Shown here piece by piece: positions 1-9,383 of a stretch of 64,000 bases of DNA. How positions within the stretch are numbered: the first letter of the stretch is position 1; each line of letters starts with the position of its first letter. The DNA comes from Neurospora crassa OR74A (taxonomy: Eukaryota; Ascomycota; Sordariomycetes; Sordariales; Sordariaceae). The notes under the pieces were generated by a model. The model saw nothing but the letters and a program-made list of their open reading frames with translations. It did not search any database and was not told where the DNA came from. The translations under genes and the position numbers were made by a program. The stretch is from the NCBI RefSeq assembly GCF_000182925.2, contig NC_026502.1, positions 1,054,001 to 1,118,000 on the forward strand, written 5' to 3'.

Positions 1-2997
1 ACCGTTGGCAACAGTGGCGCGAGCCACAGTAGGGCTGCTCGTGGGATGACTGGGATGCCCTTCTGGAGGAATGTACGGTGCCTGTGTAGCAGCGACATCA
101 TAGCTAGGTGGAGCGTCTTCTGCTCCTTCATCCGCTGGGCGGTTTGTGAAGGGCTGTGACTGTTGACCAGGAAGAGGCGGAATGAGCGATCTCACTGTTT
201 GACCCGAGGTTCTAACCCCGGTTCTGTTCGCTGTCGGACTAGCTCCTCCACCATTGTTCACAGAGACGTTCATCGAGCTGGTGCTTCGGCGCGCAGACGG
301 AGCCGTGGAAGAGACCGATAGTGAGCTGCGTGATGCCAAGGCCGCCGCTCTTTGGTTCCCAAGACTTGCGGTACTGCCACCTCTGCCGGCCCGTAAGCTA
401 CCACTTCCACCAAGACTACCGCCACGGGCATGTCCTTGACCGCGGCCCTGGTTTTGCTGTCCGTTCGAAGTGCGTGCTTGCTGCTCGATAAACTGCTCCG
501 AGAGTTCTCGTTCCCGGCGTCTACGTTCTTGTTCTTCTCTATGACGCTGCTCCTCCTCTTCCTGCAGTTGCAGTGCTAGAGCAAGGTCGTGGTCCTCCTG
601 TTCATGTGATGGAGATGTTGGGGCATCTTCGTGCATATTCCCACTCTGTGTCCGTCCCCTACGGCCTTGAACCGTCGTCCATCCACTGCCCTCTCCCGAG
701 GTACCATACGATGAGCTGTCGGTGTAGCTTGATCCCCGCGGGCCTGCAGAATTGGTGCTGAGGTCATGCGAAGCGCCGCCGACTGGGCGGAAGTCACCAG
801 AAAAGAACTCGGCTCGTTCACCGTTCACGTCCACCAGCGATTCCCATACTATCTCGTCATGGGTGGCGTATCCTGCATCCGTGACAAGTGTCATGAGTTT
901 TCCATTCTGCGGGTGCTTGTACAAAGTGGCGAAATGGTCGTTCCGGAAGAGAATTGCCACAGACGCTGGCTTCATCGAACTTCTAATGACATCAAGTCCC
1001 CATGTGGTAAGTTGTGTGGCTGAGATTTTCCAAAAATCTTTGATGGCGAAAATATCCTGGAGCATTTGCTGTTCATCTTCGGTCAAGCCCTGTTCATCGC
1101 GGCTGCTCAGCTTGGCCTCCAGCTCCTCTTCACGGAACAGAAGGTTCTGGGCGTCATCATACGACGCCGCTTGTCTCTCAAATGCACCATACACCGGATC
1201 ACTTCTAGGCGGAAGCCAACCATGGATCAAGGGAACGGAGAAAGTGGAATACAGTCTCATCTCCCTCGTACTCTCGAACGTCCCCGGAATCTGACCACCT
1301 CTCTCCATCGGGGGCAAATTGGTGAGTGATGTACGATTGAAGGCGTCTTCCATTTGCTTAGTCGGGACAAAGCGTGGGTTAACATTCATTCCGGTATGAA
1401 GGCTTTGCAGAAAGTTGTAGAGTTCGGTAACGTCCGGTAAAACGGCATCTTCACCCAATCGCCGCTCAGACATTAGTTCGTCGAAGACGGCATCAATAAG
1501 TAGCCCAAGACTGATTTGCTCTCGTGATCGAAGGGTCTCCACTAGGACCGTATTGTCCTGATGTGCCGGAGTAGAGAGGATAAGCGCGTTGACGAGCGCA
1601 AGAAGCGGGCACGGCCCATTGGCGTTCTGAATCAGAATCGGCGACGTCCTCGGGTTGATCTCCGCTGTGGTGTCATACCAGTTAATTCTCTTGATTTGAT
1701 ATGTCTCGGATCTGTCAACCTGGCGTATTCGTTGCGCAGATAGACTGGCCTGCGCTTCGGTAGACCTAGGTGGTAAATCGGGTGCATCCTGTTCCCTTCT
1801 TCTTTCAAGAAGTGGGGGAGCTTGTTCGACGGCAGGCGTTGAACTAGGGGGCACGGTAGATGTTGCAGTAGAAGATACGGCAGGCGGTGATGTAGGGGGC
1901 ACAGTAGCTGCTATTGTAGGAGGCGCGGCAGGTGCCGTAATGGTATTCTCGGTGATGACCTTAGGAGAGCTCTCTTCGTTGTCGTCGTCGTCGTCGTCGT
2001 CGTCGGCGAAATCCTCCCAGGTGCTCTTTCGTGATGGGGGGCCGGGACGTATGTCAATATCGATCAAGTTCCAACCGTCTCCCGTGGTTGCAGGCGGGTT
2101 TCCCGGTGCCTTGTCTCTGGACATATCACTCAAGTCATCCCATGCATGGGAACCATCAAGTGTCTCCTCTCCTGTAGTTGATGGTAGAAGCTCAGGAGCC
2201 TTGCTTGAACGTTGCTCACCCCACTTTGCAGAATCCTCTTGAGAAGGCAATGAGAGCAATGTTGGCGGGCTCGACGATGGTCCAGGGGTGGGCTGCTGAG
2301 ATGCGTTTGTAGACTTCCAAGGGTCTCCTCCGGTGTGATTTTGTTGCAGATCCGAAATCAACAGTGGTGCAGGGCTGTCTCCTCTTTGCTTCAGTAACGG
2401 TTGCCAGGGGTTTTTGCTCTGTTCGGCACCTTCAGACAAGCTCAAGTTTGAAAGGGACGGGAATAGTACAGGTGATACGGGTGGCAAATATGTTGGTTGT
2501 GACAGGAAGGTGTCTTCTCCCTCGCTGCCCGGCGTACTTCCTGACATCTTTTTCTTGAACGGATTAGTTTCTGGTTGTCCGTGGGAACCTCCTGGTCGCA
2601 GTACGGTTGGTATCCGGTTAATATCGCGTCCTACCTCATCTGACTCCATCGCACCGGACTTTGACAGTTGGGCGCTGCCGCCGGGCCTCAGAACGGTCGG
2701 CACCCGGCTAATGTCACCTGGCTGTCCAGCAGTCGCAGACTTGTTCCCCTCCGCGCTGTTATCGGCCCACACATTTTCGTTCTCGACGCCTGATAAGTTA
2801 GAGTAACTTGGACCGGGCCTTAGAGATCGTGGCACATCATCGACTTGTCCGTCTGATCCGCCCTGGCGTTGCTGTCCTTCGCGCTCGTCGTTCCACGCCA
2901 TGCTTGCTTCCGAGTCCATGGCGGAAGACCAGGTTGGTTCTCGTCGAACTGCCGGATCCAGGGCAGCATTGGCTGGAAGAGGCTTTCTGGTCACCAT
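1..2997 (-). CDS. MINDY-family (DUF544) ubiquitin carboxyl-terminal hydrolase, 3' end outside window
   Basis: An intron-free frame reads leftwards from ATG at 2997 and is still open at base 1 (999 codons seen; C-terminus missing). Residues ~440-760 match the MINDY deubiquitinase fold: the catalytic cysteine motif NGPCPLLALVN (Cys463, codon 1609-1611), then VPLIHGWLPP, and the catalytic histidine in FRNDHFATL (His688, codon 934-936) followed by LVTDAGY. A ubiquitin-interacting helix (DLALALQLQEEEE) follows at ~797-812. MINDY enzymes trim long Lys48-linked ubiquitin chains from the distal end. The first ~430 residues are Ser/Pro-rich and disordered, with a run of eight Asp near 1981-2004 and three repeats of an R-x-P-T-V-L-R-P-G-G-S type motif. 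The tail is Gly/Arg/Ser-rich. The frame stays open upstream of this ATG to an AG at about 3100, so a short 5' exon is possible. The family call is secure; the start is moderately so. Confidence 0.93.
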   Translation of the reverse strand, partial: MVTRKPLPANAALDPAVRREPTWSSAMDSEASMAWNDEREGQQRQGGSDGQVDDVPRSLRPGPSYSNLSGVENENVWADNSAEGNKSATAGQPGDISRVPTVLRPGGSAQLSKSGAMESDEVGRDINRIPTVLRPGGSHGQPETNPFKKKMSGSTPGSEGEDTFLSQPTYLPPVSPVLFPSLSNLSLSEGAEQSKNPWQPLLKQRGDSPAPLLISDLQQNHTGGDPWKSTNASQQPTPGPSSSPPTLLSLPSQEDSAKWGEQRSSKAPELLPSTTGEETLDGSHAWDDLSDMSRDKAPGNPPATTGDGWNLIDIDIRPGPPSRKSTWEDFADDDDDDDDNEESSPKVITENTITAPAAPPTIAATVPPTSPPAVSSTATSTVPPSSTPAVEQAPPLLERRREQDAPDLPPRSTEAQASLSAQRIRQVDRSETYQIKRINWYDTTAEINPRTSPILIQNANGPCPLLALVNALILSTPAHQDNTVLVETLRSREQISLGLLIDAVFDELMSERRLGEDAVLPDVTELYNFLQSLHTGMNVNPRFVPTKQMEDAFNRTSLTNLPPMERGGQIPGTFESTREMRLYSTFSVPLIHGWLPPRSDPVYGAFERQAASYDDAQNLLFREEELEAKLSSRDEQGLTEDEQQMLQDIFAIKDFWKISATQLTTWGLDVIRSSMKPASVAILFRNDHFATLYKHPQNGKLMTLVTDAGYATHDEIVWESLVDVNGERAEFFSGDFRPVGGASHDLSTNSAGPRGSSYTDSSSYGTSGEGSGWTTVQGRRGRTQSGNMHEDAPTSPSHEQEDHDLALALQLQEEEEQRHREEQERRRRERELSEQFIEQQARTSNGQQNQGRGQGHARGGSLGGSGSLRAGRGGSTASLGNQRAAALASRSSLSVSSTAPSARRSTSSMNVSVNNGGGASPTANRTGVRTSGQTVRSLIPPLPGQQSQPFTNRPADEGAEDAPPSYDVAATQAPYIPPEGHPSHPTSSPTVARATVANG

Positions 2998-4698
2998 GTC
3001 TCCAAGGGTTGGTAACGAATGTCGAAGGAAAAGCCAGTTATCGAAAAAGTGTTGGCGGTCGATGGGATGTAAGCCCGAGGAAGCCGGCCAGCGCCTCTAA
3101 ACTGTGATGGAATAGGATCCTGTTAAAGACTTTACGAACCACGGGCTCCGGAACAGGTGTATACTGTATTTTCTTTCCGGCCTTCCAGAGAGATCCCAAG
3201 GCCCAAACGGTCCTAGCCGTGGAGACGCGGTTCAGCCGACAAAAGGTAGCCTTTCGTTGTGAAGGTCGAGCGAGGTCATGAGCGGTTCGAGGTTAAGTGA
3301 ACAGTTGCGTCATTGGCGCGCGACGTACCCAGGTTCTAGGATGTTGCTGGGATAGCGCTGCGATTCTAGCACGAGACTGGGGCCCAACATGGGTATCGTC
3401 AGTGAATTATGCACTAGATTCACTAGGATCCAGCGCAGAAGCGATTGGAAGATACTTTGTGAGTTTCTTCAAGTAGGTTAAGTACTAACTTACAAGATCA
3501 AGAGTTTGGGGCCAGCAGTTGTACGTCCCTGGATGTAGCCAGTTCGGTGATGGGAGATGTAAGTTAGAAGTCACGATTGACCGTCTGTGTGTAGTTCGAG
3601 ATGGTTTCCAATGCTGAAATCGCCAATGTGAAATGGAGAAAGAGACGAGACGGAATCCCAGCAGCTGGAAAAGTGGTGGCAGTGCGTAGCTGCAGCGGGA
3701 AGCCGGCGGACTTGAACCCCTCAAGGTTCCCGTCGTAGTGGGACGGGGGCTTTATCTAATCGTGGCGACCTCGGTGCCCCGTTGGCGCAAGTGGATAGAG
3801 TGTTGACTTCAGTCGGTTGTAGACGGGAAGACGGGCTGACTGCTGCCACCAACTGAAAGGATAGGTAGTATAAAAGGGTGATCGAAAAGAAACGGCAACG
3901 TCATGTTATACAACCTAATAGAAGGCTGGACAGTCGGAGGCTGGTGTAATGCTTGGCTGGGCATGAGGACCTATCCGGGGGGAAGCAGCTTGCATCAATA
4001 CCTAGGCGAATTACGTTGTTGGCCACTCTGACGGCCTCCCACGCTCATGGTTCATTGCAGGCTGGCAGCAGCAGCAGCTACCCCTCACCAGGGAAGCACC
4101 AGGGCACTTCCCTTGCCCTCCCCGTAAGGCCTCGTCATCTCCTCTCCTGCCTAGGCGATCCAGCAGGCATCCATGCTGTGTTTTCAACAATTCCACTTGA
4201 CACAGGAACCCGGAATGTCTAGGTACATAGTGTACTATTTCCGTCTGCCACCGAGTTGTGACCTAGACGTAGGTACTGTAGTCCCATTGTAGGTATTGGG
4301 CGTAGAGGTAATCGATAAGATCCCACGAAGAGAATTGCTAGTAGGTACAATGGCTTATCCTAGGCCATGGCCCACGGCCCTCAGCAGTCTCAACACTTAT
4401 GGCCATTTCCCGATTCAAAGGTAAGAATGTCATGAAGAAGCAGTGACCAGGAACCCCATGTAAATACACAGATATTTGAATTAGGATTACACAAACATCA
4501 TTTCTCATAAGACGTTAGCCAGTACGCATCAAGTATACGTTTCGACGTCCACTCCGTCTGTTGGTCTACTCAAGAAGGTCTCCCACGGAACTGCATGCTA
4601 TGCCTACAGCTCACTAATACTACCCAGCGTTTGGGCCCAACACAAACAGCCTCCACATCACGACGACCCTCTCCGCAAGGCAGATATCAACCTCCGTT
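2998..4698. other. Intergenic region between the MINDY and J-protein genes
   Basis: No convincing gene. It should contain the MINDY promoter (read leftwards) and the 3' end of the J-protein gene. A TATAAAAGG sequence lies at about 3868 with no reading frame that uses it. Around 3695-3800 there are isolated matches to tRNA promoter boxes: GGTTCAAGTCC on the minus strand and TGGCGCAAGTGG on the plus strand. Neither folds into a complete tRNA. Confidence 0.5.
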
Positions 4699-5848
4699 TT
4701 AGTATTTCGATCCTGGAGAATAAAGGTTCTTGATCCTGATACAAGCTGGTGTCTCGAACCTTTCGGCCTTGGCCAACTTCTCTTGATCTGTACGGAACCA
4801 CCCCTGGGCCTCCTCGATCAACCGCCGCTTCTCTGTCATCTCTCGTTCGCACTGTTGCTGTAGCTGCTGCACAAAGATGTGCTCGGCCCTCTGATCCAAG
4901 TTGTACAGCTTCGAGGCAGAATAATGCCTGACGTCGTTTGGGTTGACATAGTAATTGACCTTGACGTTGGGCATTTTACGTGCCATTGTGTAAGGGGGTA
5001 TGGCCTGCTCAAAAGCCATGGCCGGTGTTGATGGCCCCGTTGTTGCTCCGGAAAATAGCGAGGAGATCATGGGGAAGATGAAGAGAATAATGATGGGCAA
5101 GAGGCTCATCAATGTGCTCCACATACTATTGCCTCCTTCTTGTTGCTGTCCAGCCTGCCGAGGACGAGTCCTGGGCCTTCCTCCGCCGAATTGGTGCACC
5201 CGAATACCAGGCCCGCCGCCAAAGTTGAAGACGAACTGCGGCCCTCCGTCGAAAGCTGTAGCGAAAAAAAATCATGTCAGTATACCGAAAACCCATGTCG
5301 TGTTGACTGAAGGTGGTGCACAAACCGGCTCCGAAGGGACCCCCACCAAAACCTCCCCCGCCAAAGAACCTCGCAAACATTTCCTCGGGGCTGATGTCTG
5401 CGTCGTCTCCCCACATGCCTCCCTGATGCGCCCTTGCTGCTCCCCTATTTGCAAAGCCGGCAAACGGATTCTGCTGCTGCGCGCTGGCAAACCTACTGTC
5501 CGGGTCGGTTCCGAAGCGGTCATACTTGTCGCGTTTCTCCTTGTCACCCAGAACGCTGAAGGCGCGCGACACCATTTTGAATGCCTCGTCGGCGTGCTCG
5601 TGGCCGTTCTTGTCCGGATGTGTCAGCAGGGACTGCTTGCGGTAGGCCTTCTTGATCTCGGCGTCGGTACATGTCTTGGACACCTCGAGGATCTCGTAAA
5701 AGGCGGTGGGTTCGCATTTCCGGATTCGCAGGACCGCAGCCTTCTGCTCGGCTGTGTATTTGCGCTCTTGGTTGCCCTGGTTGTGCTGGCGGTTGTGGGC
5801 GGACGATCCGTTTGAGGCATCAGCCCCAGAGGTTGTGGCTGCGGGCAT
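4699..5848 (-). CDS. HLJ1: ER-membrane J-domain co-chaperone (Hlj1 / DNAJB12-DNAJB14 type, DUF1977)
   Basis: Exons 5848-5326 and 5255-4699 join across a 70-nt intron (5256-5325, GTTTGT...CTACAG) to give 359 residues. The J domain spans ~48-113 with the HPD motif at residues 77-79, which stimulates Hsp70 ATPase. A Gly/Phe-rich linker follows (FFGGGGFGGGPFGA, ~163-176), then one transmembrane helix at ~220-242 (LLPIIILFIFPMISSLF) and a C-terminal DUF1977-like segment to the end. This order is that of tail-side ER J-proteins that expose the J domain to the cytosol and assist ERAD of membrane proteins. The 5'-most ATG at 5848 leaves a short Asn/Gln/Ser-rich leader before the J domain. Family and exon structure are well supported; orthology to yeast HLJ1 rather than a paralogue is inferred. 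Confidence 0.92.
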
Positions 5849-6837
5849 GATGTGCCCTTTGTCTTATGATTCTAGTCTCAAATACTTTAAAAGGGTGTTG
5901 TCGATGACTATCTTCGAGAATCAAGGCGAAACGTGCTTTTGTAAAATCTAAACGTCGGATCGTCTGGTTGGTCGACCTTTCGTTGCGAAGGGCCGGGGAA
6001 TGTACTAGTGACGCAACGAGGCAAAGGCGGTGTCCGTGACAACGTCAAGGTTTGTTGAAGCTGGACAAGGAGAAGCCGGGCGATAGGTCGGCGACAAATA
6101 ATTGGTCGTTATTGGGATCACAGACCCTGATGGGAGAACGATTTCTATAGCGTTCTGATGCTAGATGCCGGGTTCAGGTCAGTCGCGATTGTGTAAATGC
6201 ATTGACAAGGAGAGCGGACAGGGGAGTCGAAAGCGTGGCTTTTTTTCGGGAACCGCTGCAGTGGACGGTGGTGTGGTCCTTGTCCAAAAAACAGTGTAGG
6301 TACGTACTTGTATCGATTGGCGAGTCTTGATCAGTGGAAGTCAGAGTGAGAGAGTACCTCATGTACAACAAGGTGTTTAACAATCGCTACCCTATGAAAC
6401 CAGAACAACTACATTCAATACCTCTATGTTTTTGGACATAATTCTTATGCTCACAAGTAGATTCGCTTGCATAGACGCGCGTAGTGACTACAGGAACAAG
6501 AATCGATCGGATTTTCGAAACAATACTTAACTCGGTGACTATTCAGTAGAGAGCTGTGGCCACGCTCACGTTTCTTTCCATCCCCTCACACATGGCTCGT
6601 GCCCCCGTGCGGTTGGCCGAAAAATGGAGAACGACCGATCGCAATCGTGAACTGGACGGGAACGGCAACAAGGAATGGGTCCAGTTTGCTTAGTCATCTA
6701 CCAGTGTTGTCACAACTGCCTTCAATTTGACATGAGCCGATTCAAACTGCAGATAGCTAAAATCTGGTAAACAGAAAAAGCTGGTGTTGAGATAGTAAGA
6801 AAAATCAACAATCAAATCCTATACTTTCACACCCATC
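5849..6837. other. Divergent intergenic/promoter region
   Basis: This stretch separates the minus-strand J-protein gene from the plus-strand AIM19-like gene, so it must hold both promoters. I see no further coding frame with conserved features. Short poly-T and GC-poor tracts occur at 6241-6248 and 6760-6830. No specific operator could be recognised. Confidence 0.5.
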
Positions 6838-7342
6838 ATGTCCACCGAAGAAACCAAGGCATCCATCGTGGACCGCGTCAGGGCTTGGGGATGTAAGTAT
6901 CTCAACTACTTACTCGCTCTACTCACAATCCTCACTTACATGCTCTTGATACTAACGCTCAAACATAGCCTCTTCCCTCCCCGGCATGGGCCTAGCAACC
7001 CTCATCACTGCCCTCCACTGGCGCCCCTTCCAGGCCATGCCCATGCTCCTCACTCCTCTCCTCATGTTCTCGAGCTACCTCAGCGTAGCTGGCTTCAAGA
7101 TCGACAGCGCCGGCATGACGGCCGCCTGGAGCGGCATCTACTTCCTCCTCGCTGCCCGCCGCCGTCCCGCCGCGCTCAAGAACAAGTTTTCGGCTCGCGG
7201 CGCGGTGCGGGCTACGGCCATGGGTCTGAGCGCGGCCAACGTGATTGCGGGCACATACACCTATGTGACGGGTGATCGCAAGGCCGAGGAGCAGGAGAGG
7301 AAGGAGATGGACAAGTGGGGCATGTACAGCGATAGCGAATGA
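6838..7342 (+). CDS. AIM19: AIM19-like mitochondrial membrane protein
   Basis: Exons 6838-6892 and 6969-7342 join across a 76-nt intron (GTAAGT...CATAG) and encode 142 residues. The protein opens MSTEETKASIVDRVRAWGSS and has several hydrophobic segments: ~25-60 (LATLITALHW, MLLTPLLMFSSYLSVAGF), ~70-85 (AAWSGIYFLLAARR) and ~105-122 (AMGLSAANVIAGTYTYV). The Lys/Glu-rich C-terminus ends KWGMYSDSE. Length, the AGFK-DSAG-AAWSG core and the ARR-to-TG pattern match my memory of the fungal 'altered inheritance of mitochondria protein 19' family, whose molecular role is unknown. ATG at 6838 is the only good start, with a pyrimidine/A-rich leader before it. The gene model is strong; the family name is recognition without a search. 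Confidence 0.75.
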
Positions 7343-8247
7343 AGAATCCTCAGGCTTAGGGACGGCTGAGATGGTGCGGAGCAGTGCGGAGCAATGCGTT
7401 CGCTGTGGTTGAGGAGAATCTGCCTGCCATACAGGAGCGAGTGTGCTCTGACGTGCTATAGTGGACAGCCCGACGATATTCTACAAGTAACTGCACATCC
7501 AGAAGTTGCTGGAAGGTGAGGGACTAGACGGGTTTGTTGTTTTGCAGGTTTTCTTTTGGCGGGAGAAGTTGTGTGTCTGTAACATACTAAACCATGAAGA
7601 GCAAACATTTTGGCGGCGTCAAAGGGTGGGATATGGCAGACAGGGAATACTCGGGAATGCGCCAAGTCACACTTCTGAATGAGTTCGCTTTGAGCAGTAG
7701 ACGCCAAATGGGTGCTGGATTTCCTGCTCACTCTTCTGGGAGCTGGAAGCTTGAATAGCGTATAACTAAATGCAAAAACCATAAACATGTTTTGACTATG
7801 AACATAGGAAACCGCCCTCATGTAAACCAAGGACACACGAACGCCAGGAGACACTCAGCACTTGATAGTCTCCGCTCTCCATCCTAGTTTATCTTTCCCA
7901 TGCTGCAAGTAAAACCGATTGCAAGCTTGTCAGCTCCGGATCTGGGTTCGTGGCCATGTGATGCCCCTGAATGAAAGCCGTCTGCCAGCCCTCCAGGTTT
8001 CCCGTACCGAAAGATCCCATTGCAACGCCACACCGCTGTACTCACTCCGAAGAAGGATATTCGCTGGATCCCGTATTCCAATTGAACCAAAATCCTTCCA
8101 CTTCATTCTCCTTTGACAATGGAATTCTCCTCGCCGCCTGATCAAGCTACGCTGAGCCTGTATGATGCCTGTGGGGTTGTGGGGGCTAAAAAGTGTGATA
8201 ACATGACCAAAAAGAACTGACGGGCATCCGAAGGCCACGCCGAAAAG
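7343..8247. other. Convergent intergenic region
   Basis: Lies between the 3' ends of the AIM19-like gene (+) and the Siw14-like gene (-), so it holds two terminators/3' UTRs. The open frames here carry no recognisable motif or codon structure. Nothing else is supported. Confidence 0.5.
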
Positions 8248-9383
8248 CTACTGGGTGAGCAGCTTGCGATCCACCGCGTCCGAAGTTGGCAGGGGAATTC
8301 CGGAAAAATGGTACCAAAATAATAAGAAAATCATGGCCACGACCGTGGAGTGGGCGAACTTGGGCGACCCAAATCGCCATCGCTGCAAGTTCATGTCCTT
8401 GGAGAAGAGGTTCGAAATTTGAGCCATTTCGAATCCTTGGATGTAGTTGACATCGGTCTCGCGGACTTTGGGCTCGGCATAACTCCGGTACTCCTCGAGT
8501 ATATTGCTCACGTCCCAGCCAAGAGTCCTACGAACGATGCCAACCACGCAGCCGGTGCGATGCTGCACAACCGATATCAGCCTGACCGTTCCACCAAGTC
8601 AACATATCGTCGAGGGGATGTTTACCTTTCCGTGGTTACAGTGAATCAAAAGCGGGTGATTGGCTTGGTTGAGTACCAGCCGGAGGATGGCCTTCATCGT
8701 CGTAATGGGGATGGCTTCTTTCTTGGTGCCCTTCATGTCAAAGACATGATGCTTAATTCCATTTCTGCTGAGAAAAGCATCATAGCCCACGGGGAAGTCC
8801 TTCTGGACCAATGTGCTGAAAAACCCTTGTCAGTATGTTGGAAGAGAAAAAAGGGTTTTAATCCGGGTACAAACACCATGGTCTTCAACTTGAGGCCCTC
8901 GATGAATGGGTAGTCCTCGGTCTGTGGAAAACTACTTCGATATACCCCAGGAACAACGACACCGAAGTTCTTGGGGCGCCCCTCCGAGGGAATGAGCGGG
9001 AAAGTAGGATTTGGCCGCAAGGGAGCTTTGGCACTGTGGCTGTAGGCTTGAACGGCATGTGGAGGCTCGATATCGCGAAGTGCGTCAGGGAGGCTAAAGT
9101 GTTCATCTTTGCTCAAATCTGACAGATCCGTATCCAATGACGTCGCGGCAGTCATGGGTGAGCACTCGAGGCTCGTTTGGCGGCTTGAGCGGCTGCTTTG
9201 ACTTGTGAATGTGCCTATGGAGCCCTTCCTGTGCGGTCCCACGTCCGCCCTCTCATCTTCCTTCGCCAACCTTTCTGATTGAGACCCAACCAGGGCCTGC
9301 TCTGTGTTGTCACCAACAAATGCTCTCGTGTTCCTCTTCATGACGGCCTTGTTGCCCCCGGCCATGGTAGCCAGGGCTGTCAT
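8248..9383 (-). CDS. SIW14: Siw14-type atypical dual-specificity phosphatase (PFA-DSP)
   Basis: Exons 9383-8875, 8815-8626 and 8562-8248, with introns of 59 and 63 nt, encode 337 residues. After a Ser-rich N-terminus of ~125 residues comes the plant/fungal atypical DSP domain: NFGVVVPGVYRSSFPQ, LKTMVTLVQKDFP, NGIKHHVFDMKGTKK, and the active-site loop HCNHGKHRTGCVVG with Cys229 and Arg235 (CX5R). The second intron falls inside this loop, directly after Lys233. Yeast Siw14 hydrolyses the 5-beta phosphate of inositol pyrophosphates; the same activity is the likeliest here. Residues ~310-328 (VVAMIFLLFWYHF) form a hydrophobic segment near the C-terminus that could anchor the protein in a membrane. 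ATG 9383 is the first in frame; ATG 9365 has a stronger ACCATGG context. The assignment is strong; the exact start is uncertain by six residues. Confidence 0.92.

Noticed and set aside
3690-3830. Possible tRNA gene(s): box-B-like GGTTCAAGTCC (minus) and box-A-like TGGCGCAAGTGGATAG (plus)
   Set aside because: On neither strand do acceptor, D, anticodon and T stems pair together; the two boxes are on opposite strands. At best relics.
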